NCBI GenBank assembly: GCA_016286205.1
Contig: JAEESF010000014.1
Location: 1-50,277, forward strand
Direction: 5' to 3'
Length of the DNA: 50,277 nt
From: Colicola sp016286205
GTDB taxonomy: Bacteria > Bacteroidota > Bacteroidia > Bacteroidales > Paludibacteraceae
Part shown: positions 21,192-29,156 of the stretch, piece by piece
Layout of the letters: the number at the start of each line of letters is the position of its first letter
Numbering within the stretch: position 1 is the first letter of the stretch
Program-made: the position numbers and the translations under genes
The notes under the pieces: generated by a model
The model's input: the letters and a program-made list of their open reading frames with translations, nothing else
Told to the model about the DNA's origin: nothing
Databases searched by the model: none

Positions 21192-24109
21192 GAAAAACTT
21201 TCCTTTTCACGTTAGGTGCACTCCTGAGCATCAACGTCTGGGCGTACAACAACACAGCTGCTACCTTCAAGTGGACAGTAGGTAACGAATCAGAGGCCGC
21301 AAGCATTGTTTCCGATGCATCAGCCAGTGTGAAGCAAACCAAACTGACCGTAGGTACCGGTTTGACTGTAGGTACGCGTAGCAACCTGGCCGCCAACAAT
21401 GGTGTGACAATGGTTACGTTCAACCCCTCGTCCAACAAACTAGGTGTTAAGGCGGAATCTATGGTGGAGTATAGCATCACGATGAAGAAAGGAGTTACGT
21501 TCACGCTGACAGGTATCAGTTACGATGCGCTCAAGCAAGGTACGGATGGGGCTTCCTACCACTGGAGTTATGCTGTGGATGGAGTAGAAGCTACTCCTGT
21601 AGAGGTTACCCAGGATGAGCTGAGACGTGATAACAATACCGAGAGTACTACTCCTCCGTTGAGTCATAGCGAGACCATTACTGCCGCTGCAGGTCAAACC
21701 GTTTGTGTACGTTTCTACGTATCCGGTTTCAATGCAGGTAAACTGTTCTGCCTGAGCAACCTCATCATCAGCGGTGTGGTCAATGGCGAAGAGGAAGTAC
21801 GTTCGTTCACCGATTTCAAGATAGAATTCCGTACTAACCCGTACCAGGTTATTCTGCCTACTTCGGGCGAACTGCCGACAGGTGTAGAAGTATCGGGCAC
21901 TTCGTTCAACGGTAATCAACACGGCGTACAAGGTGGTACGATTACGGTGCCTGTAGACGGTCCGGTTAAGTTCACGTTGGGTGCATGCCAGTATAGCAAA
22001 ACAACGATAGCTGTCAAGAAAGATGGGACGCTCTACGCAACGGTTGATAACGCAGGCGCTTGTGGCGAAACAACAGGCAATTTTGAACAGAACATCACTT
22101 GGACCTACAATGTGGAAGAGGCTGCTACGCTGACTTTCGAACTGGGTAGCCAGACCTACTTGCCGTATTTCTTTGCCGAAGCATGCGATTTTGTGCCGCA
22201 AGTAGAAGTACGTTATTTTGATACGGACGGCACTACCTTGGTGGGAACCGAAATCGTGGATGGCGGTTCTGTGCTGGCCTACAAATACGGTGCTGCAGAT
22301 GTCACGGTGGCTAGTGGCAAGGCTTTCCGCGGTTGGTTCAATGGCGCAGGCCTGACAGCTACCAAAGTGGCGGCAGGTACTTCGCTCGTCGAGGATATCA
22401 GTCTCTATGCTAAAGCAACTGACATTGAGGTGGCTGCCTTGGGTAAGATCTTCGACTACGATTTCCGCCCGGCTTATTTCTATCCGGAAGATCATGACAT
22501 TCTTACCTTCACCGGTGCCAGCTACAATGGTGCACAACACGGTTGGATGTTCGGTAGTGGCAAGACGATGAGTGTAGAAGTGGCAGGCAATGCATTGCTG
22601 ATAGTAGGTGTCTGCACCTATTCCAACACAAGTACAACGGACGTGAAGGATGCAGGTGGTAATACGGTAGGCCAACTGGATGTAACGAAGAACGAGACCG
22701 CCGACGGTGCACTCCAGACAATCCAGTACGAGGGTCCGGCTACCACGCTGACTTTCCATTTCACCTCCACCAACTATATCCATACCCTGAAGGTGTACAA
22801 CATAGCTCAGTTGCCACAGAAGGATGCGGCCGGTTACTACGAGATAGCTCCGGGCGATGCAGCAGGTCTGATTTTGGCTCTGGAATCGATGAGCGCAGGC
22901 GATAAGATCTTCTTGCCGAACGGCACCTACGATCTAGGTGAGACTGTATTGACGCAAGTAAGCAAGAACGATGTATCTATCATCGGACAATCAATGGAGG
23001 GCGTTATTATCCGCAATGCTCCGGATATCTACAAGGAGGGTATCGGTACTACCGCTACACTCTATATCACGGCCAACAATACTTATCTGCAAGACCTGAC
23101 GCTACAGAATGATTTGGATTATTTCCAGGCCTTGGCTAAAGTAAACAATGGTCGTGGTGTAGCGCTCTGGGACAAGGGAACTAACACGATTTGCAAGAAT
23201 GTTCGTCTGCTCTCTAACCAAGATACTTACTATAGCAACAAAGTGGGCGCGGTGAAGTATTTCGAGGATTGCGAGATACATGGCACGGTGGATTTCATCT
23301 GCGGTGACGGTAGCGTATATTTCAAGAACAACGAGTTGGTTTGCGAGCAACGTAATTCCGGTGGCGGTGGTGCAGATGCTATCACGGCCAGCAATGCAGA
23401 TGCATCGGACAAGGGTTACGTCTTCGAGTCCTGCAGCGTTCGTTATGCAGCGGGAATTGAGGGCGCCAAGCCTGTTGTCAGCTTCGGCCGTAGCTGGAAC
23501 AACGCTCCTAAATGTATTTTCCTGAATACTGTATTGGACGATGTGAACGGCGAACTGAATATGACGAAAACGGCTAGCCAACAGAAAGATAAAATCGAGC
23601 GTTGGACACTTGGCGCTATGAACGCACTGCCTGAGAAATTCGGTGAGTACAACACTACCGGAAGTCCGGCTATGCCATCCAGCAACAACGTGACCTTCGT
23701 ATTGGGTAGCAACGAGAAGACGATGGAGACTATCCTCTCGGCTTCGGAGGCCGCTACATACACCATGGCTTATACCTTAGGCGATTGGGCAACTACTGCT
23801 GCCAGCGATGCTACGCAGGTGAGCCTGAACTACAAGAATGGCCAATGGTTGGCAACAGACGCAACCGTATTCTTGGTAGAGAATGGCAGCGCAACGTCTA
23901 TCGTAACCGCTCTGCCTGCTTGGCAAGAAGGTATCGTAGTTCGTGCAGCTAACGGTCGTGGCGGTTTTGGTGCACCTGCTACCGAAGAAGGCACAACAGC
24001 TATCGACAACGTACGTAGCGACAACCAACCGCAGAAAGTGATTCGCAATGGTCAGTTGTTCATCCTCCGCGATGGCAAGACCTACAATGCACTGGGACAA
24101 CAGTATTAA
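21188..24109 (+). CDS. Multidomain pectin methylesterase (CE8) with surface tail
   Basis: A 973-residue exported paralogue of the preceding enzyme. Signal peptide about 1-19 (NVWAYNN). Two similar beta-sandwich modules (about 200-340 and 420-540, both with NGxQHGxxxG and LxVGxCxYS) probably bind carbohydrate. A CE8 beta-helix follows (about 560-880) with NQDTYY (Asp679), VDFICGDG (Asp702) and FGRSW (Arg768, Trp770). It ends with VIRNGQLFILRDGKTYNALG, the shared tail. The pair probably acts on the same methylated pectin: one form soluble or periplasmic, the other surface-attached by T9SS (inference). No pectate lyase is in the window. Confidence 0.92.
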   Translation: MRKTFLFTLGALLSINVWAYNNTAATFKWTVGNESEAASIVSDASASVKQTKLTVGTGLTVGTRSNLAANNGVTMVTFNPSSNKLGVKAESMVEYSITMKKGVTFTLTGISYDALKQGTDGASYHWSYAVDGVEATPVEVTQDELRRDNNTESTTPPLSHSETITAAAGQTVCVRFYVSGFNAGKLFCLSNLIISGVVNGEEEVRSFTDFKIEFRTNPYQVILPTSGELPTGVEVSGTSFNGNQHGVQGGTITVPVDGPVKFTLGACQYSKTTIAVKKDGTLYATVDNAGACGETTGNFEQNITWTYNVEEAATLTFELGSQTYLPYFFAEACDFVPQVEVRYFDTDGTTLVGTEIVDGGSVLAYKYGAADVTVASGKAFRGWFNGAGLTATKVAAGTSLVEDISLYAKATDIEVAALGKIFDYDFRPAYFYPEDHDILTFTGASYNGAQHGWMFGSGKTMSVEVAGNALLIVGVCTYSNTSTTDVKDAGGNTVGQLDVTKNETADGALQTIQYEGPATTLTFHFTSTNYIHTLKVYNIAQLPQKDAAGYYEIAPGDAAGLILALESMSAGDKIFLPNGTYDLGETVLTQVSKNDVSIIGQSMEGVIIRNAPDIYKEGIGTTATLYITANNTYLQDLTLQNDLDYFQALAKVNNGRGVALWDKGTNTICKNVRLLSNQDTYYSNKVGAVKYFEDCEIHGTVDFICGDGSVYFKNNELVCEQRNSGGGGADAITASNADASDKGYVFESCSVRYAAGIEGAKPVVSFGRSWNNAPKCIFLNTVLDDVNGELNMTKTASQQKDKIERWTLGAMNALPEKFGEYNTTGSPAMPSSNNVTFVLGSNEKTMETILSASEAATYTMAYTLGDWATTAASDATQVSLNYKNGQWLATDATVFLVENGSATSIVTALPAWQEGIVVRAANGRGGFGAPATEEGTTAIDNVRSDNQPQKVIRNGQLFILRDGKTYNALGQQY

Positions 24110-24171
24110 TACGAACTAAGTTAATACCACAAGACACGTAGTAAGTACGTATATGGAGATGAGTGTTTGAT

Positions 24172-25833
24172 ATGTGGTTAAACGATTTATTATTTGGAAC
24201 GGGCATTGCGCACTCGTTGTTTGTGCTGTCGTTAGCTATTGCAGTCGGCATCCTGTTGGGAGCAACGCTTAAGATTAAAGGAATTACACTGGGCATAACG
24301 TGGATCCTGTTCTGCGCTATTGCCTGTAGCCATTTTGGAATGACATTGGACCCATTGGTCGAGTCGTTTGCTAAGGACCTGGGACTTATCCTCTTCGTCT
24401 ATTCCATTGGTTTACAGGTAGGACCTTCGTTCTTCTCTTCCTTCGGCAAGGGTGGGGTGAAACTTAATGCCTTGGCCGCGGCTATCGTCCTATTAGGCTG
24501 TTTCACTGCTTGGCTGATTCATTTCGTCAGCGGAGAAGACATGGCCACTATGACAGGCGTTTTGTTCGGTGCGGTAACTAATACTCCCGGATTAGGTGCT
24601 GCGCAGCAGACTTTCCAGGACCTGACAGGCGAGACAAATCCGGTTATCGCCAGTGGTTATGCGATGGCCTATCCATTGGGCGTAGTAGGCATCATAGTCT
24701 CTATCTTGCTGCTACGTTGGTTCTTCCGTGTAAAACTGGACAAGGAGGAAGAGCAAGTGGTACGTGAGAAAGGCGAAGAGCAACAGATAGCACGTCTAGA
24801 CTTGAGATTAACTAATCCGCAAGTAGAAGGTATACGTGTGCGTGATGTGAAACTGTTGACACACGTCAACGTGGTAGTCAGTCGTTGTATTGATGCCGAA
24901 GGTAACGAGAGTATGCCCGATGCCGATACTGTGCTGCATGTGGGCGACAGAGTGCGCTTTGTGGGCGACCAGGTGAACGAGAAAACCCTGTTGCTGCTTG
25001 GTGAACGCACCGATGTGGCTTGGGAAGAGAAAGAGAAGGATATCCACCTAGTGAATCAGCATATTGTGGTCACCAAACCGAAGATCAATGGTAAGTTGAT
25101 ACGCGAACTAAAAGTACGCGAAGCCTACCAGATCACTATCACTCGTGTTCGCCGCGCAGGAATCGAACTGCTGGCTACTTCGGATCTCCGCTTGCAACTG
25201 GGCGACCGCTTGACCGTTGTGGGAGAGAAAGAGTCGGTAGAGAAAGTGGCTAAAGTATTCGGTAATTCGGCTAAGAAACTTGATGCGCCTAATCTGGCTA
25301 CGCTGTTCTTCGGCTTATTGCTCGGAGTGGCATTTGGCACCTTACCTATTATGTTACCCGGTTTGTCGCAACCGTTCAAACTGGGACTGGCAGGTGGTTC
25401 GCTCATCATAGCTATCATCATTGGTGCATTCGGAACACGATTCCATCTGGTGACATATACCACTACTTCTGCCAACCTGATGATTCGCGAGATAGGTATA
25501 TCGCTCTTTCTCGCAGCCGTTGGCTTTGGCGCGGGTAAGACCTTTATCCCGACTTTGTTAGACGGCGGATACGTATGGATTGGCTATGGCGTTATCATCA
25601 CCATGGTGCCTCTTCTGCTGATAGGAATCATTGCCCGCAAGTGGCTCAAACTGGACTATTTCACGCTAATGGGCCTTCTGGCTGGTTCAACCACCGATCC
25701 ACCTGCATTGTCCTATGCCACTACACTTTCGTCACGCAATGACAGGGCGGCTGTGGCTTATTCCACGGTCTATCCTATGACGATGTTTCTGAGGGTATTG
25801 TCCGGACAACTGATGATTTTGTTATTCCTGTGA
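24172..25833 (+). CDS. AspT/YidE-type transporter with two TrkA-C domains
   Basis: A 553-residue membrane protein of the aspartate-alanine exchanger (AAE) family. Two membrane halves of about five helices (about 10-180 and 370-553) flank two cytoplasmic TrkA-C (RCK-C) domains (about 205-290 and 295-370). Characteristic motifs: GLILFVYSIGLQVGPSFF (about 75-92), GVLFGAVTNTPGLGAAQ (about 135-151) and LMGLLAGSTTDPPAL (about 500-514). Members exchange amino acids or dicarboxylates; the substrate here is not known. I start at the ATG at 24172 (MWLNDLLFGTG), which fits homologues; a GTG at 24163 is an alternative. It begins a dense seven-gene run that may be read from the pectinesterase promoter. 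Confidence 0.87.
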   Translation: MWLNDLLFGTGIAHSLFVLSLAIAVGILLGATLKIKGITLGITWILFCAIACSHFGMTLDPLVESFAKDLGLILFVYSIGLQVGPSFFSSFGKGGVKLNALAAAIVLLGCFTAWLIHFVSGEDMATMTGVLFGAVTNTPGLGAAQQTFQDLTGETNPVIASGYAMAYPLGVVGIIVSILLLRWFFRVKLDKEEEQVVREKGEEQQIARLDLRLTNPQVEGIRVRDVKLLTHVNVVVSRCIDAEGNESMPDADTVLHVGDRVRFVGDQVNEKTLLLLGERTDVAWEEKEKDIHLVNQHIVVTKPKINGKLIRELKVREAYQITITRVRRAGIELLATSDLRLQLGDRLTVVGEKESVEKVAKVFGNSAKKLDAPNLATLFFGLLLGVAFGTLPIMLPGLSQPFKLGLAGGSLIIAIIIGAFGTRFHLVTYTTTSANLMIREIGISLFLAAVGFGAGKTFIPTLLDGGYVWIGYGVIITMVPLLLIGIIARKWLKLDYFTLMGLLAGSTTDPPALSYATTLSSRNDRAAVAYSTVYPMTMFLRVLSGQLMILLFL

Positions 25834-27134
25834 GAATCAATAGAGACATATTACGCTTGGCGCTACCCAGTATCTTAGCCAATATTACCATTCCTCTCGT
25901 AGGATTGGTCGATACGGCTATCGTGGGGCACATCAGCGATGCGGCCGCTATAGGTGGCATAGCTATTGGTACGATGTTGTTCGACTTGCTCTACTGGAAC
26001 TTCGGTTTTCTGCGAGTGGGAACATCGGGGCTAACGGCTCAGGCCTATGGCGCTCAACGACAAGACGAGTGCACACGTATTCTGCGCAGAAGTGTCTCTA
26101 TTGCTCTGATGGCTGCTATCGCGATATGGGCTATCCAGTGGCTGTTTGTGACCGCTGTATTGGCTGTAGTACCGTGTTCAGTGGCTGCAGCTAATGTGGC
26201 CAGACGTTATTTCTTTATCCGCATATGGGCCGCGCCCGCTACACTTTGTCTCATGGCATTCAAGGGATGGTTCATAGGCATGCAAGACACGCGAAGTCCG
26301 ATGGCGGTAGATATACTGGTCAATGCAGTAAATATGTTAGCTAGTTATCTGCTGGCAGTACCTGGTGAACTGGGAGTAGAAGGAGTAGCGTGGGGTACAC
26401 TTATCGCGCAATATACGGGCCTCATCCTGACTTTTGTCATCTTGGTAGCTCGCTATCGGTTTGTGTTCGGAAGAATGGAGTGGTGGAGTGGCGATTGGCG
26501 AAGAATCATCAAACTCAATACCAATCTCTTTATCCGCTCACTCTGCTTCATGGTGGTCTATGTCGGTTTCACTTCGCTGGCCGGACGTTATGGAGATAAT
26601 CTGTTGGCTGTCAGCAGCATACTGATGAAACTCTTTATGTTCTTCTCCTATTTTGTAGATGGTTTTGCCTATGCAGGAGAAGCATTGGTCGGGCGGTTCA
26701 TCGGCGAGCAATCGGTCGATTCACGACTATCAGCTCTCATCTCGCGGCTGTTCATCTGGTCATTGGGCGTGGGACTGCTCTTTACGCTCATTTATGCCGT
26801 ATGGGGAATGCCTGTTATCTCTCTGCTGACCAACGATACGGAAGTGCTCTCAGCTACGCATCCATACTTAGGTTGGCTCATCGCTATGCCGATTATCTCC
26901 ACCTTGGCATTTATGTGGGATGGTATCTATGTCGGCGCCACAGCAGGTGTGCCTATACGCAATTCGATGATTTGGGCAGCACTGGCTTTTGTCGTTGCCT
27001 ATCTGGTTACCTTCCAATGGTGCGGACTACACGCGCTCTACGTGGCTTATTTTGCCCATCTGATAGCGCGCGTGGCTTACCTCACGGCCCAGTATCCACA
27101 ACTCAAACAATCCATCCTAATTGTCGATGATTAA
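25830..27134 (+). CDS. MATE-family multidrug exporter (DinF type)
   Basis: A 434-residue protein with about twelve membrane helices in two halves. The N-terminus (LALPSILANITIPLVGLVDTAIVGH) and FGFLRVGTSGLTAQAYG (about 52-68) are typical of DinF-like MATE exporters, which expel cationic compounds using Na+ or H+. The start is GTG overlapping the previous stop (GTGA), so it is translationally coupled to the AAE transporter. Its stop overlaps the next gene. Confidence 0.9.
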   Translation: MRINRDILRLALPSILANITIPLVGLVDTAIVGHISDAAAIGGIAIGTMLFDLLYWNFGFLRVGTSGLTAQAYGAQRQDECTRILRRSVSIALMAAIAIWAIQWLFVTAVLAVVPCSVAAANVARRYFFIRIWAAPATLCLMAFKGWFIGMQDTRSPMAVDILVNAVNMLASYLLAVPGELGVEGVAWGTLIAQYTGLILTFVILVARYRFVFGRMEWWSGDWRRIIKLNTNLFIRSLCFMVVYVGFTSLAGRYGDNLLAVSSILMKLFMFFSYFVDGFAYAGEALVGRFIGEQSVDSRLSALISRLFIWSLGVGLLFTLIYAVWGMPVISLLTNDTEVLSATHPYLGWLIAMPIISTLAFMWDGIYVGATAGVPIRNSMIWAALAFVVAYLVTFQWCGLHALYVAYFAHLIARVAYLTAQYPQLKQSILIVDD

Positions 27135-27684
27135 GAAACTCGAAAATAGACCCTGGAAGGTGCTCAATAGCGAGAATATCTTGCGCTTAGGCCAATGGCT
27201 CTCTGTTCGTCAGGAGTGTGTCCAGTTGCCCAATGGTGCGCAGATACCTACGTGGTATATCCTGGAGTTCCCCAACTGGGTCAACGTGATAGCTATCACA
27301 AAGGATGGTCTTATGGTGATGGAGGACCAATACCGTCATGGTCTGGGAGAAACGCACTACGAACTGGTGGCAGGCGTGGTGGACGAAGGAGAGACACCCT
27401 TACAGGCTGCACAACGTGAACTGAGCGAAGAGACTGGTTATGAGGGAGGAGAGTGGCAACTCTATATGACTCTTTCGCCAAATCCGACCAACCATAATAA
27501 CCACTGCTATACCTTCCTGGCTACAGGCGTAGAGCATCGTCGTGAACAGCATCAGGAGCGCACGGAAGATATTCAGGTAGATATCATGACTCAGCAAGAG
27601 GTGCTACAACTGTTGCGCGAAGGAGAAATCGTACAAGCGCTCCATGCAGCACCATTGTGGAAATATTTTGCAGAAAAACAATAA
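27127..27684 (+). CDS. Nudix hydrolase
   Basis: A 185-residue protein with a perfect Nudix box, G-x5-E-x7-R-E-L-x-E-E-x-G-Y (about residues 83-105). The position of the box, the preceding YRHGLGETHYELVAGVV and the PNPTNHNNHCY segment resemble ADP-ribose/nucleoside-diphosphate-sugar pyrophosphatases. The ATG at 27127 lies inside the end of the MATE gene (overlap 8 bases); a TTG at 27121 is possible but less likely. The exact substrate cannot be decided from the sequence. Confidence 0.88.
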   Translation: MIKKLENRPWKVLNSENILRLGQWLSVRQECVQLPNGAQIPTWYILEFPNWVNVIAITKDGLMVMEDQYRHGLGETHYELVAGVVDEGETPLQAAQRELSEETGYEGGEWQLYMTLSPNPTNHNNHCYTFLATGVEHRREQHQERTEDIQVDIMTQQEVLQLLREGEIVQALHAAPLWKYFAEKQ

Positions 27685-27690
27685 TACTAT

Positions 27691-28119
27691 ATGAAACGTT
27701 CATTTATTATCATCTTTGCAGGACTTCTAGGACTCGTTTTGACAGCTTGTCAAGACGCGGTGCAGCAAGTGGCAGGCACCTATTCCTACAAGATTAGCGG
27801 ACGAGCTACGGTAGATGGCGATGAAGTCAAGTTGTCCGACGAGGTAGGGGCCATGGAACTGGTTCGTATCGATTCTACTACTGCGCTTGTTACCTTCAAT
27901 GCGCTCAGTGGACCCGCTTACACGACTCAGGCAGAGATTCATGCTGATCAAATTACGCTCAACACCTACGAACGTGATATCACGGTTAATTTGACCGATT
28001 ATCATCTCTCGGCGTCTGGTTCGGGAACGATCTACGACCAAACTATCCTAATCACGCTTCAGTACAAGGGAGATAAATTCTCCGCCGACCAACTTACTAT
28101 GTTATGCAAAAAGAACTGA
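27691..28119 (+). CDS. Small lipoprotein, function unknown
   Basis: A 142-residue protein with a lipoprotein signal peptide (lipobox LTAC, Cys20) and a beta-rich mature domain (YSYKISGRATV..., lipocalin-like or calycin-like alternation of strands). Not recognised more precisely. It lies 6 bases after the Nudix gene and overlaps the RND adaptor by 16 bases, so it may be an accessory of the efflux system. Confidence 0.75.
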   Translation: MKRSFIIIFAGLLGLVLTACQDAVQQVAGTYSYKISGRATVDGDEVKLSDEVGAMELVRIDSTTALVTFNALSGPAYTTQAEIHADQITLNTYERDITVNLTDYHLSASGSGTIYDQTILITLQYKGDKFSADQLTMLCKKN

Positions 28120-29141
28120 TACTTATATTCTCTTTCGCTGCGTTGGTGGCTTGTACTTCGCCTGCTAAGCAGAAAGTGACTGATGTGCAGCCTATTTGCG
28201 TCAGCACGCTTGTCTTGGGCGAGTCACGTACGGCCGAACCATTTAACGCCAATCGTTATGTGGGCACGATCGAAGTAGCACATACTACGTCTGTCAGTAT
28301 GCAGACACCCGGACGAGTGCTGAAGGTCTATTGTCGTGAGGGAGATCGAGTATGTCGCAACCAAATCCTTCTGCGCATCGATAACACGCAGGCACTCAAT
28401 GCGTTACACTCAGCCGAGGCTACTCTTCGTCAGGCGCAAGATGGTTATGACAGAGTGAAGAAAGTGCATGCACAAGGGGCTGTGACTGACCAGCAGATGG
28501 TGGAGATAGAAAGCCGATTGGCACAAGCTAAATCGCTGCGCGATGCCGCTCAACGCCAGGTCAGCGAGTGCGAGCTGCGTGCGCCTGCCGATGGGGTGGT
28601 TAGTCAACTCGACATCGCAGAAGGACAGACTGTCGTGCCCGGAGTTCGACTGATGACACTGCTCGATCCTTCGGCTTATGTCGTTTCTTTCTCTGTGCCT
28701 GAGACGGAAATCAATACGGTCAGCATAGGCCAGGAAGGGGAAGTCGAATGTGTGGCGCTCGATTCTATTCTGCCATGCAAGATTACGGATTTAGGCCTGC
28801 AGGCTAATCCATTGGCACATACATATACGGTCAAAGCGGACATACGCGGAGGACGCGACTGTTTGCGCCATGGTATGGTAGGCAAAGTGCTCCTAACTCC
28901 TAATCCGCTAACCACTAACCCCTCACCCCTAATCATCCCTTCTCATTGCGTGCATCTTATGCAACGTGGCCCTGCCGTTTGGCGTGTGAAGAACGGTCAT
29001 GCAGACCGTGTGCTGATTCAGGTCGCTGGCTACCGCGCGGATGGTGTATTGGTGTCCGATGGATTGCAGCCGGGCGACACGCTGATTACCGATGGCTATC
29101 AGAAATTGTATCAAGATGCTCCTATAACCACTAACCCCTAA
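28104..29141 (+). CDS. RND efflux membrane-fusion lipoprotein
   Basis: A 345-residue periplasmic adaptor (HlyD/AcrA family). Lipobox VACT (Cys17); biotinyl-lipoyl halves around GRVLKVYCREGDRVCRNQILLRID (about 70-93) and ELRAPADGVVSQLDIAEGQTV (about 155-175); a helical hairpin between them (about 97-150); and a beta-barrel domain after 190. It connects the inner-membrane pump to the outer-membrane channel encoded next. Two oddities come from CTAACCM heptamers: residues about 264-278 (TPNPLTTNPSPLIIP), and the last residues ITTNP with the stop codon itself inside a second heptamer block (29124-29151). Confidence 0.9.
   Translation: MQKELILIFSFAALVACTSPAKQKVTDVQPICVSTLVLGESRTAEPFNANRYVGTIEVAHTTSVSMQTPGRVLKVYCREGDRVCRNQILLRIDNTQALNALHSAEATLRQAQDGYDRVKKVHAQGAVTDQQMVEIESRLAQAKSLRDAAQRQVSECELRAPADGVVSQLDIAEGQTVVPGVRLMTLLDPSAYVVSFSVPETEINTVSIGQEGEVECVALDSILPCKITDLGLQANPLAHTYTVKADIRGGRDCLRHGMVGKVLLTPNPLTTNPSPLIIPSHCVHLMQRGPAVWRVKNGHADRVLIQVAGYRADGVLVSDGLQPGDTLITDGYQKLYQDAPITTNP
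28893..28935. repeat. CTAACCM heptamers inside the adaptor gene
   Basis: Six degenerate units (CTAACTC, CTAATCCG, CTAACCA, CTAACCC, CTCACCC, CTAATCA), in frame, encoding a Pro/Thr/Asn-rich insertion. Confidence 0.8.
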
Positions 29142-29151
29142 CCACTAACCC
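29124..29151. repeat. CTAACCM heptamers across the adaptor stop codon
   Basis: Four units (ATAACCA, CTAACCC, CTAACCA, CTAACCC). The TAA stop of the adaptor gene (29139-29141) lies in the third unit. The pump gene starts 6 bases after the array. Confidence 0.8.
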
Positions 29152-29156
29152 CAACT

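Noticed and set aside
21440..22783. 447-residue minus-strand reading frame over the second pectinesterase
   Set aside because: Cys/Ile/His-rich shadow of a strongly supported exported enzyme.
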